DNA of 57,900 nucleotides from Candidatus Obscuribacterales bacterium (GTDB lineage Bacteria; Cyanobacteriota; Vampirovibrionia; Obscuribacterales; Obscuribacteraceae): NCBI GenBank assembly GCA_020050835.1, contig JAGVKB010000091.1, positions 1 to 57,900 on the forward strand. The letters run 5' to 3'. Each line of letters starts with the position of its first letter. The first letter of the stretch is position 1. This document shows, one piece after another, positions 8,645 to 16,338 of this stretch. The notes under the pieces were generated by a model, which was given only the letters and a program-made list of their open reading frames with translations, was not told the origin of the DNA and did not search any database. The translations under genes were made by a program, and so were the position numbers.

Positions 8645-9052
8645 ATGCGAACGAATATCTTCGTGAACTTGCCAGTTCGCAATCTCGATCAATCAATCAA
8701 GTTCTTTACACAGCTCGGCTACAAGTTCAATCCTGAATTCACCGATGAAACCGCCACTTGTATGATTGTCAGTGAAGAGATCTTTGTCATGTTGCTGACG
8801 GAGGAAAAGTTCAAGCTTTTTACCCCGAAAGAGATCTGCGATGCGACAAGAAGCACGGAGGTGCTCATCTGTCTGTCATGCGAAAGTCGCGCGCGGGTTG
8901 ACGAGATGGTGAGGGCGGCTGTCGCTGCTGGTGGATCGACATACAATCAAGCTCAAGATCATGGATTCATGTATGTCCACGGCTTCCAGGACTTGGATGG
9001 ACATATCTGGGAGATCATGTTCATGGAACCAAGCGCGATCAAGAAAACCTAG
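8645..9052 (+). CDS. VOC-family (glyoxalase/bleomycin-resistance-like) protein
   Basis: The protein has 135 residues. ATG 8645 is preceded by GAAAGGAC at suitable spacing. The start NIFVNLPVRNLDQSIKFF and end DLDGHIWEIMFMEP are hallmark beta-alpha-beta elements of the vicinal oxygen chelate fold; the final 'DGH-W-E' normally supplies a metal-binding Glu. Members of this subgroup are small cytoplasmic lyase- or dioxygenase-like proteins with mostly unknown substrates. It lies about 100 bases behind the TPR-hydrolase gene on the same strand, in a NemR-like regulatory context. NemR in E. coli controls glyoxalase I, which makes an aldehyde/electrophile role attractive but unproven. Confidence 0.85.
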   Translation: MRTNIFVNLPVRNLDQSIKFFTQLGYKFNPEFTDETATCMIVSEEIFVMLLTEEKFKLFTPKEICDATRSTEVLICLSCESRARVDEMVRAAVAAGGSTYNQAQDHGFMYVHGFQDLDGHIWEIMFMEPSAIKKT

Positions 9053-9188
9053 TGCGGTTCATGAATTGGCTGTGGGTATATGCAAATCATGATGCAGGCG
9101 ATGCTACTGCTGGAGAATGACGCCTTGCACTCTTCGACCAACTGAGCAATCCGCTAAGATGTTAGGTAGGATACTTGTCGGCTGGAAA

Positions 9189-10598
9189 ATGAAGAAAGCT
9201 TGTCTTGGTAGCTCTAGCCTAATACTGGCTGGATTGATGGCATTTATCTTGTCGTTTTCCGGATTGGCAATGCCATCCCCGACTCTGAGCGCTAATGATG
9301 CGGTTAAAGAGTGGGAGTCTCTGCAGATTAGCGGAACAAAGGCTTTTGAGGCGAACGAGTTCGGGAAGGCTGAGCGGCTTCTGACTGAAGCTGTCGCCAA
9401 AGCGCGTGGCTTGGGAACCGAGGAACTCCGTCTAGCCCGAAGCGTTGGCGAACTTGGCCGATTGCTCACGGTGCGGGCACGTTTTGCCGAAGCCGAGCCG
9501 TATTTGGAAGAGGAGCTCCGCCTAAAGGAGCGAGTGATTGGCACGGACAGCGGAAAGATCATTCCGGCCATGGGGGAGATGATCAAGTTTTATCTGACAT
9601 ATGGCACGGCGCGCAGAGCTGATCGCGTTACTGAAGATCTCCTCTTTCTGGTCGAAGGTAAGATGAGGGATGAGATATCGCGGATTAAGGCCAGCTCAAA
9701 GGTGCAGAAGGGAGCACCATTGCAGGGGTGGGCTGGTACTGCAGACCCAGGTATGCACGGACCGCTAATCGAATGGGCGATTACGTGTGATGAAATCGGC
9801 AACTTGTATAGCTCGCATGGGAAGTACGACTACGCCGAGAGGCTGTTCAAGGCGGCACTCGATGCGAAGGCTGCAGTCCTGGGCAAGCAACATCTCTCGC
9901 TAGCTAATAGTTATGACAGTCTCGGTGTTCTCTGTTTGGCTAAAGACGAAAATGCTGAAGCAGAGTCATTCCTCAAGGAGTCTCTGGAAATCACCGAGCG
10001 AATTCAGTATCCCGAAGACCCTCAAATCTATGCGCGGCTTGACAAGCTGGCGCGCTGCTTGATCAAGGAAAAGAAGTACGGCGAGGCTGAGCAGCTCTAT
10101 CTGCAAGCAAATAGACTCTGGGAAAAGGAGCCGTCTAAGTGCGGTAACGAAGCGCGATGCTTGTTCGCGCTCGGTTGTCTCTATTCTGATCAAAAACGGT
10201 ACGCTGCTGCTGCTCCGCTGTTGCGAAGATCTCTTCTGATGTCTGAACGATTCAATGGGGATTGGTCGGTGTCGATCGTTCCATATTTGAGAAAGTATGC
10301 TTATGTGCTCTATTACCTTGGCCGCCGAGGCGAGACAAGCCTGCTGCGCGCGCGCGCCGATCGCATATCGCCGGAAGTAAAAGCACTCAAAACTACTTGC
10401 AAAACAATTGTGGGCGACTGGACTAAAAGGCCGGGCGAAGTAAAATCGAAATCTGCTTCCAAGCAAAAGTCGGCGAAATCCTCAAAGCGTCGAGGAAAAC
10501 ACAAAAGTGGCAGGCGTCCGCGTAATTCCAGGCAGATGGTTGGTACTTGCTCACCATCTCCTTTGCCTCTCATAATTGTAAGCGTCGCTCTAGTTTAA
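9189..10598 (+). CDS. Secreted TPR-repeat protein with basic C-terminal tail
   Basis: The protein has 469 residues. ATG 9189 gives a regular signal peptide (KK, then a hydrophobic stretch, ending near PTLSA); in-frame ATGs at 9117 and 9159 are possible but would add a non-signal extension. At least six TPR-like units are visible (KAERLLTEAVAKARG, YAERLFKAALDAKAAVLG, EAESFLKESLEITERI, EAEQLYLQANRLWEKE, AAPLLRRSLLMSERF). They are of the kinesin-light-chain/TPR_12 type that mediates protein contacts. The last 60 residues are Lys/Arg/Ser-rich and end in a short hydrophobic stretch. Role unknown, probably a periplasmic scaffold. It ends 5 bases from the convergent cupin gene. Confidence 0.8.
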   Translation: MKKACLGSSSLILAGLMAFILSFSGLAMPSPTLSANDAVKEWESLQISGTKAFEANEFGKAERLLTEAVAKARGLGTEELRLARSVGELGRLLTVRARFAEAEPYLEEELRLKERVIGTDSGKIIPAMGEMIKFYLTYGTARRADRVTEDLLFLVEGKMRDEISRIKASSKVQKGAPLQGWAGTADPGMHGPLIEWAITCDEIGNLYSSHGKYDYAERLFKAALDAKAAVLGKQHLSLANSYDSLGVLCLAKDENAEAESFLKESLEITERIQYPEDPQIYARLDKLARCLIKEKKYGEAEQLYLQANRLWEKEPSKCGNEARCLFALGCLYSDQKRYAAAAPLLRRSLLMSERFNGDWSVSIVPYLRKYAYVLYYLGRRGETSLLRARADRISPEVKALKTTCKTIVGDWTKRPGEVKSKSASKQKSAKSSKRRGKHKSGRRPRNSRQMVGTCSPSPLPLIIVSVALV

Positions 10599-10603
10599 GG
10601 CAT

Positions 10604-11143
10604 CTAAAACACGACTGGATGGGCGTCAATCAAAATAAACGCCACCAGACAAGGTTTGTCGCTTCGATTACTCCAGGCATGATTTGTACCTCGCTGCACC
10701 AGGCAATCTCCTGCCGAGAGCTTGGTTTCACCGACATCCATCATCGCGTAGATCTCTCCTGAAATGACGATCGCATAATCAACGGTCGCTGTCTTATGCA
10801 TGCCAGGATGCCGCGAACCGGAGTTGTCCATGACGTCAGGTGCATCCATCTTCTCGAATGCGAGTTCGCGATCAAGCTTCCCAGCCATTTTCGCGTCAGG
10901 CGGGAATTCAACGACTCGGAAGATTGAACCGGATGCAGGTGGTTCCAACACCACCTTTCTGGCTGCCGGATCACCTTCCTTTGAGTTGTCTGCCGGTGTT
11001 GTCGTGGTTACCCAGAGGTCGGTCAGTCCATAGGCCGGATCGTCAAGCACCGCTAATGTGTTGGGTGAAGCCTCATCACTTACGATAATTGATTCTCCTT
11101 GCTCGTTATGCCCTGTCACCACTCGCCGTACTTTCTGCAGCAT
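10604..11143 (-). CDS. Cupin-domain protein
   Basis: The protein has 179 residues. ATG 11143 is preceded by GAGGATAG. The C-terminal 80 residues form a single cupin barrel: HKTATVDYAIVISGEIYAMMD (motif 1, with one of the usual histidines) and LSAGDCLVQRGTNHAWSNRS (motif 2, with His in GTNHAW). The N-terminal half has strand-rich sequence with RVVEFPP, seen in dioxygenase-like or small-molecule-binding cupins. Motif 1 lacks the usual H-x-H pair, so metal binding may be reduced. It is transcribed after the carbonic anhydrase gene (86-base gap with two hairpins). Function not assignable beyond fold. Confidence 0.85.
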   Translation of the reverse strand: MLQKVRRVVTGHNEQGESIIVSDEASPNTLAVLDDPAYGLTDLWVTTTTPADNSKEGDPAARKVVLEPPASGSIFRVVEFPPDAKMAGKLDRELAFEKMDAPDVMDNSGSRHPGMHKTATVDYAIVISGEIYAMMDVGETKLSAGDCLVQRGTNHAWSNRSDKPCLVAFILIDAHPVVF

Positions 11144-11172
11144 GAAGTCTATCCTCGTTTTTCTCGCCTTGT

Positions 11173-11214
11173 TCGGCGATCTTCGCCGATTGGATACAGG
11201 CTGGTATCCAGCCT
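11173..11214 (-). terminator. Tandem hairpins between carbonic anhydrase and cupin genes
   Basis: Two perfect small stem-loops: TCGGCGA/TCGCCGA (11173-11189, loop TCT) and AGGCTGG/CCAGCCT (11198-11214, loop TAT). They follow the carbonic anhydrase stop on the minus strand. There is no U-tract, so they may be processing or mRNA-stability elements rather than a strong terminator. Confidence 0.35.
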
Positions 11215-11229
11215 AGTGAATTCAATGTA

Positions 11230-11892
11230 CTACGGCGTGAGCCAGGTTACGCCCCCATGCTCGATGTCGCGGATAGCGCCAAGTATGGATACTTCCTTAT
11301 TTCGGAGCGCCTGCTCTAAACCTGGGCTGTTAGTCAGAATATCCTTAATTGACTTGCGAACATTGGCTTCAATTGCCGCACTCATTAACTGGTCTCCGGT
11401 CGCTTTGGGAGATTTGGCTTTTGCCGCATCAACTGCCGGTGTTATCATTGCGACCAATTTTGGAAGGGAGCCTTTTAATTCGCCGCCGGCAACGGCAGCT
11501 TGTACAGCCCCACACTGAGTGTGTCCTAACACAACCACTACGGGAGTCTTCAAATATTTGACGACATATTCCACTGAGGCGAGCTCTGCAGTGGAACAGA
11601 CGTTTCCAGCTACTCTGACGACGAACAGTTCGCCAAAGCCCTGATCGAATATAATTTCAGGAGGTACACGTGCATCCGAGCAACCTAGTACCGTCGCTAA
11701 TGGCTTTTGACCGTAGCGAGCAGTACGCTCTCGGCTCACAGGGTCAATGCGAGTGTGAATGCTCTTTCCGGACATGTAACGCTGATTCCCTTGCTTTAGC
11801 TGTTCTTCTGCCAGTTTGGGAGAGATTCGATTCTCTGCGTAGACTGGCGCTGTTATCCACAGGGTACAAATGATTGCAATTAGACTCTTCAA
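11230..11892 (-). CDS. Periplasmic beta-carbonic anhydrase
   Basis: The protein has 220 residues and catalyses reversible CO2 hydration with Zn2+. TTG start at 11892 with GGGGG upstream; no ATG option keeps the signal peptide. Residues 1-19 are a signal sequence ending PVYAE, so it is exported. Zinc and catalytic residues are visible: CSDARVPPE (Cys ligand, Asp-Arg pair) and GHTQCGAV (His and Cys ligands). Further family features are GFGELFVVRVAGN and SVEYVVKYL. The length is usual for beta-class enzymes. No carboxysome or transport genes are nearby, so pH or bicarbonate homeostasis is a likely role. Confidence 0.93.
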   Translation of the reverse strand: MKSLIAIICTLWITAPVYAENRISPKLAEEQLKQGNQRYMSGKSIHTRIDPVSRERTARYGQKPLATVLGCSDARVPPEIIFDQGFGELFVVRVAGNVCSTAELASVEYVVKYLKTPVVVVLGHTQCGAVQAAVAGGELKGSLPKLVAMITPAVDAAKAKSPKATGDQLMSAAIEANVRKSIKDILTNSPGLEQALRNKEVSILGAIRDIEHGGVTWLTP

Positions 11893-12194
11893 CTGTTACG
11901 CCCCCATTACTTGAATTGAAAGCTAGTCTAACATCTGCAGGCTTCATTCGAAAAATCTGAGCTGCCGATCTTTCGCTAAAGGCTGCCAGGCTAATTCAAC
12001 TTTAGACATTGTGTTGGTACCTACTCCATGCTATTGATGAAAAAAGTGGCTGGCACCATGAGTAATACCATATTGATCGGAATGAACGTGTCCATTGAGC
12101 GACCGCGACTGAATGCGGGTTGCAAAACTGCACTCGCGTTTGGTCTTGTCTGGTAGAGTAAAAGTTGGACCTGGATGTGAGAAGGGGAGAAACC
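11893..12194. other. Divergent intergenic region, no gene seen
   Basis: Separates the carbonic anhydrase (minus) and zinc-ribbon protein (plus) genes. It should hold both promoters, but no clear -35/-10 pair or repeat stood out. Confidence 0.3.
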
Positions 12195-12878
12195 ATGGTT
12201 CATTTATTGATCTTGATAGTTTTCAGCTTGGGCATGTGGGGACTTCCGGCACAGGCCCAACGTGCGCAAATCCAGCAGCGCCTGAGCGAGGCAACAAATT
12301 TTTTCAATCAGCAGGATTTCTTCATGGGTGTAAACCGGATAACTGATGCCTGCAGCATGTTGAAGTCTAATCCTTCTGCAATGCCGGAAACCAGTTATTC
12401 CGCGGTCGCTTCAAAAGCGATTGATGAGATCTTTTCGAAAATGCGACAGGCTAAGTCTCGCGGCGATGTTCCTTCTGCTACTAGAATGTCTTACGCAGTG
12501 CAGCCTTTGCTGAACACTTTGGCTGGTTGGGATCCGAAGAGCCCGCTCTGGCATTACAAAAAGGGAATAATGTTTCAAACAATGTCTGCGCTCAGAAACG
12601 ATCAATATCCCGGAGAGTTAAAGTCTGCAGTGCAAGAGTTTGATACTGCGCTCTCACTGCCGGGTAACGACTCATTTCGCGCCAATGCTGAACAGGAAAG
12701 AAGTATTTGTCAGAAAACTTTGCAACGGCGAGGCGTAGAGATAGTCAATTTTAAGCTTACACATCCCGAGCATAACTTGAATAATCTGCCTAAGCCCAGC
12801 GCCAATGAAACAACTTACTGTGTAAATTGTGGACGGGAAAAATACAGCAGCTTTCGTTGCCCCTTCTGTGGCTTTTGA
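12195..12878 (+). CDS. Secreted helical protein with C-terminal zinc ribbon
   Basis: The protein has 227 residues. ATG 12195 has GGGGAG at good spacing; an upstream TTG at 12165 is less likely. The signal peptide (LLILIVFSLGMWGLPAQAQ) is followed by about 170 residues of predicted helices without recognised repeats, possibly TPR-like (HYKKGIMFQTMSAL). The last 20 residues contain CVNCGREKYSSFRCPFCGF, two CxxC knuckles of a rubredoxin-like zinc ribbon at the very C-terminus. A zinc ribbon on an exported protein is unusual. Function unknown. Confidence 0.75.
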   Translation: MVHLLILIVFSLGMWGLPAQAQRAQIQQRLSEATNFFNQQDFFMGVNRITDACSMLKSNPSAMPETSYSAVASKAIDEIFSKMRQAKSRGDVPSATRMSYAVQPLLNTLAGWDPKSPLWHYKKGIMFQTMSALRNDQYPGELKSAVQEFDTALSLPGNDSFRANAEQERSICQKTLQRRGVEIVNFKLTHPEHNLNNLPKPSANETTYCVNCGREKYSSFRCPFCGF

Positions 12879-13009
12879 AAACGTCTGCGGTTCGTTACTC
12901 GCCAATTCCGCTGAGAGGGCGTAAAGGTAACTGGTAAACGTAAATGCAGGCAAAATAGCTTAATGACATCTGCTTGACATTGAGGTGGGTATACTGCGAT
13001 TATTTTGGT

Positions 13010-13028
13010 ATGGAAATGGTTTTCATTT
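13010..13028 (+). promoter_or_regulatory. Fur-family-like dyad A at the tonB-like start
   Basis: ATGGAAATGGTTTTCATTT contains TGGAAAT-G-GTTTTCA, a 7-1-7 dyad of the general Fur/Zur/Mur type (TGRAAAY-n-RTTTYCA here). The identical 19 bases recur inverted at 13509-13527. The site overlaps the ATG of the TonB-like gene, where bound repressor would block initiation or early elongation. Confidence 0.5.
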
Positions 13029-13420
13029 GGATTCGGGACGTTCGACGTGCCAATAGCCTGCTGGCTCGAGCAGCGTTTTGCCTGGCTCTTGCTGGCTTGC
13101 CGGCATTGGCCGCCCCCAAAGAGTTTAGCCTGGGGACGGAGCACGAAAACAATTTCTGCCCGGCTCAGGTTTTGGCTTCTCCCCACCCTGAAATTCCCGC
13201 AGATTTGCACGAAAATTGCTTTAAGTCATGCTGTATTGCCAAGTTTCTCATTTCGCCGGCTGGCAAGACGTCCGTCCAGATTTTGAGCTCATCGGGAAAC
13301 GAGCAGCTCGACGAGATTGCGCTCAAGACTCTTAAACAGTGGCGGTTTCGTCCTGCGACTCTGAATGGAGCGCCGGTCGAATCTACGAAGAAAATCAAAA
13401 TAGAGTTCGAAGTAAACTAA
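13010..13420 (+). CDS. Minimal TonB-like protein (TonB C-terminal domain)
   Basis: The protein has 136 residues (ATG 13010, or 13016; an upstream TTG at 12974 is unlikely). One N-terminal hydrophobic helix (LLARAAFCLALAGLPALA) could be a signal anchor. Residues about 65-136 match the TonB C-terminal domain: FLISPAGKTSVQILSSSG, DEIALKTLKQWRFRPA, then TKKIKIEFEV. TonB passes proton-motive-force energy to outer-membrane receptors, and the receptor gene follows. Unlike classical TonB there is no Pro-rich periplasm-spanning linker, and a Cys-rich patch (CFKSCC) lies before the domain, so energy coupling by this protein is uncertain. The shared Fur-like dyad suggests co-regulation with the receptor. 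Confidence 0.8.
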   Translation: MEMVFIWIRDVRRANSLLARAAFCLALAGLPALAAPKEFSLGTEHENNFCPAQVLASPHPEIPADLHENCFKSCCIAKFLISPAGKTSVQILSSSGNEQLDEIALKTLKQWRFRPATLNGAPVESTKKIKIEFEVN

Positions 13421-13508
13421 GCAGAGCAGTTAAGTTGGCCAGATTGGCCTCCGAGTCGATAGACTGGAGGCTTTTCGGTACTTGATTTCCGTCCCTCTGT
13501 AATTCGGG

Positions 13509-13527
13509 AAATGAAAACCATTTCCAT
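13509..13527 (-). promoter_or_regulatory. Fur-family-like dyad B upstream of the TonB-dependent receptor
   Basis: AAATGAAAACCATTTCCAT, the exact inverse of dyad A, lies in the leader of the receptor gene, 112 bases before the chosen GTG. A 19-base identity placed at both genes of a TonB/receptor pair is best explained as a shared regulator site, probably metal-responsive. Confidence 0.55.
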
Positions 13528-13638
13528 TTACTTTTGACGGTTCTAATTCGACAATTCCCTTGTGCGGAAAAGAATTTCATCCGTTTGAGGAGTGGGTGTC
13601 AAGGGTTTAAACAGCATCTGGAAGGATACCGGCAGTCG

Positions 13639-16218
13639 GTGACCATCTTTTACTACTCGGTCAATCTTTGCTTGTTTCTGGTTCTGCTTTTGGGACTGGA
13701 GTGCTCGACGTGCGCGTCGATGGCACAGAACAGTACGCCATCTTCGCAGCAGCCGGTAGTTAAGCCGTCAGCTGAGCCGGCGTCCGTCTCGGGAAAGGTG
13801 ATTGACACTCTTACAAACGAGCCGATCGAGCATGCTGAGATTCTCATTTCCAAATCTGGCGCTTCCCATAGACGGCTGGAGGCTGAGACCGGTAAGGATG
13901 GAGCATTTGTCCTGAAAAACCTCGAGCCTGGCGAGTGGACTCTCAAGGTCTATAGCGATAAGCACCATACGAAGGTTGTGAAGTTCAACCTTACCGAAGG
14001 GCAAAAGAAGGTCGTTTCGGTAGCTGTGGAGGAGACTGAGCCGGTCGAATCGCTAAAAGTTAGCGACAAACGTAAGCTGGTGAATCCGGAGCGAATTGCT
14101 ACCGACACGCGGATTGACCGGACACTGCTGAATAACTATAAGTCTGGCAATGACGTGAAGGATCTTCTCACCAGTACGCCCGGGATTCTTAATGATGGCT
14201 ATGGAAACATCATTACTCGTGGTGAGCACAACATGGTGAATTATGTCCTGGATGGTGTAGTTCTTCCAGAGGCTGCCGGAGTGCTGCAGCAGCAACAATT
14301 CGTCAGTCCGCGTTCATTGCAATCGATGGATGTTGCGGTCGGCGGATACAGTGCCAGTGATGGTGGCGGTCCGCTTGGCTCGGTCGTAAAAATGAAATCT
14401 CTTCCGATTGACGCGAAGCCGACCCTAGACATTGGTGGTCAGCTTGGAGGTCCTCTTGCAGGCTCAATCTACTATTATGCAAGTAGTGCTTTGAGCCAGA
14501 AACCAAATTCAACACTCAACAAGATTAGAGTCGAATCTTCTGGCACAGCAGTTGGTTCTTCAATCTACTTACAGCCTCCGATCGGAAAGTATCGACGAAA
14601 CAATGGTGCCAATCTCAATATCCTCAACAAAGTGGAATACACCCCTTCCGAGCGAGATCGATTCAGATTGACAGCGGGAATTAACGAAGCATTCCTTCAA
14701 ATTCCCATACCGGGAACATCAGAGGCTTACGGTGTCAGGCAACATCAACACGATCGTCAGGATTTCGTGATTTTGAGTTGGCGACACAAGTTCAATCGCA
14801 TTTTCGATGAAAGCAATTTGCATCTCGTAAATGGCTTTTACTCCGAGACATTTAGAAGCAGAAATGTCTTCGATCCGCTGCCTATCATTAATGGCGACGA
14901 AGCTGTTTTGCAGTCTGTCGCTCCCCAGGCGCGCCGCTTCAACTATGTATTCTCGCTCCAGGGTGATATTACAAAAACATTGTTCAAGACTCACCATCTC
15001 AAAGCTGGAGTCTATTCGGAATTGCGTCCGGTTCGCTCCAATATTTCGGCATTCTTCTACAACAACGATCCGTTTGGAGAAACTCCTTATGCCGCCATGA
15101 TAAGCCCCTTTACCGGAGGCGTTGATGGTCCGCAGTTTCAGCGCAACGGTAACTATAAGGGATTCCGATATTTGCAGAGCGCATTTTTTGAAGATAAGTG
15201 GACGCCGAAAGTGAAGATCCTCAATAGACTGACTCTCAATGCAGGAGTTCGTTTCGATTTGTATCACGGAGTCTTCGGAAATTCTCTTGCGCTCGCTCAC
15301 ACGCTTGCGTCTATTCCTGATGTAATGCCGTTCTCACTGCAGCCGTTCCTGACTCAACGGGTGACGGATGCGCAAGCAAGCGGGCGTTTCGGAGCTTCTT
15401 ACCAGCTCACGAGAAGGACAATCCTGAGAGGTTCTTACTCACAGCTGTTTGAGCCGCCCCCGGTCGATTTGTTTGTCATGCCTCCTGATGTCAGCACCTA
15501 TGCTGTGCCCGGCATTTATATTAATACTCCCAGACCGATGCGGGCGGCAAGAGGGCAACTTGTCGATGTTGGATTGGAGCAGCAAGTAGGGTCCAGATTG
15601 GTGGCGAGAACTAACCTCTACTACAAACAATTGCAGAACTTCGGAGATTCCGGTGTGATTGCCAACACGCCAATCTACAATCGCCAGACGCTCGATCGAC
15701 TGGAGTCCTATGGAGTCGAATCGAGAGTGGATTTGAAGACATCGAGAGAGGGCTACGGATTGAATGGCTTCTTATCCAATACCATTCAAGTCGCATATTT
15801 ACGTGGTTGCAAGTGCACCACCGGCGGTAGCTGGCAGAACCCGACCGAGGCTGTACTGGCGAAGTATGCCGACCATGACCGCCGCTACTCGATGAAAGCC
15901 GGGATTGGCTACAAGGCTCGGAACAGCCTCTGGATGCTGGCCGAGCTCGGTGTGTACACCGGATTGCAAGATCAGCGAGATCCGGCGATTTTCGGTGTAC
16001 ATCCGGCACGCACGCCCGTACTGACAATTCTGGGTCTTAACTTTGGCTGGACCACTCCCAAGTCCTGGCGAAAGAGCGCACTGGTTCCGGACTCCTTCGA
16101 TGTTCGAATGGACAATTTATTGAACCAACGTATTCCCGTTAATGCCGGAAGCCCATTTCAGGGAACACGCTATTCTCTACCGCTGCGAGTGCTGGCTGGG
16201 GCCTACTGGAAAGTTTAG
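13639..16218 (+). CDS. TonB-dependent outer-membrane receptor with carboxypeptidase-regulatory-like N-domain
   Basis: About 859 residues from GTG 13639, which gives a compact signal peptide ([16 protein letters not shown]). TTG starts at 13534 and 13585 are alternatives. After the signal come a Gln/Ser/Pro linker, then a CarboxypepD_reg-like beta-sandwich ([36 protein letters not shown]). The plug domain follows ([38 protein letters not shown]), then a long beta-barrel and the end [15 protein letters not shown] with terminal aromatic-rich strand AGAYWKV. It takes up scarce substrates across the outer membrane when energised by TonB. The substrate is not deducible; the Fur-like dyad hints at metal. 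Lack of the final Phe is mildly unusual. Confidence 0.88.
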   Translation: MTIFYYSVNLCLFLVLLLGLECSTCASMAQNSTPSSQQPVVKPSAEPASVSGKVIDTLTNEPIEHAEILISKSGASHRRLEAETGKDGAFVLKNLEPGEWTLKVYSDKHHTKVVKFNLTEGQKKVVSVAVEETEPVESLKVSDKRKLVNPERIATDTRIDRTLLNNYKSGNDVKDLLTSTPGILNDGYGNIITRGEHNMVNYVLDGVVLPEAAGVLQQQQFVSPRSLQSMDVAVGGYSASDGGGPLGSVVKMKSLPIDAKPTLDIGGQLGGPLAGSIYYYASSALSQKPNSTLNKIRVESSGTAVGSSIYLQPPIGKYRRNNGANLNILNKVEYTPSERDRFRLTAGINEAFLQIPIPGTSEAYGVRQHQHDRQDFVILSWRHKFNRIFDESNLHLVNGFYSETFRSRNVFDPLPIINGDEAVLQSVAPQARRFNYVFSLQGDITKTLFKTHHLKAGVYSELRPVRSNISAFFYNNDPFGETPYAAMISPFTGGVDGPQFQRNGNYKGFRYLQSAFFEDKWTPKVKILNRLTLNAGVRFDLYHGVFGNSLALAHTLASIPDVMPFSLQPFLTQRVTDAQASGRFGASYQLTRRTILRGSYSQLFEPPPVDLFVMPPDVSTYAVPGIYINTPRPMRAARGQLVDVGLEQQVGSRLVARTNLYYKQLQNFGDSGVIANTPIYNRQTLDRLESYGVESRVDLKTSREGYGLNGFLSNTIQVAYLRGCKCTTGGSWQNPTEAVLAKYADHDRRYSMKAGIGYKARNSLWMLAELGVYTGLQDQRDPAIFGVHPARTPVLTILGLNFGWTTPKSWRKSALVPDSFDVRMDNLLNQRIPVNAGSPFQGTRYSLPLRVLAGAYWKV

Positions 16219-16338
16219 CGGTCCGATTCCAGAGCTCGTTCGATGCTTGGCAAGTGTACTGTCGGAATCCAGCACTGACTCTGCGAATCTTTCAGAGTAA
16301 ACTTTTCCGGTACGGATGGATTCTCGAGTAGGGTTTCA

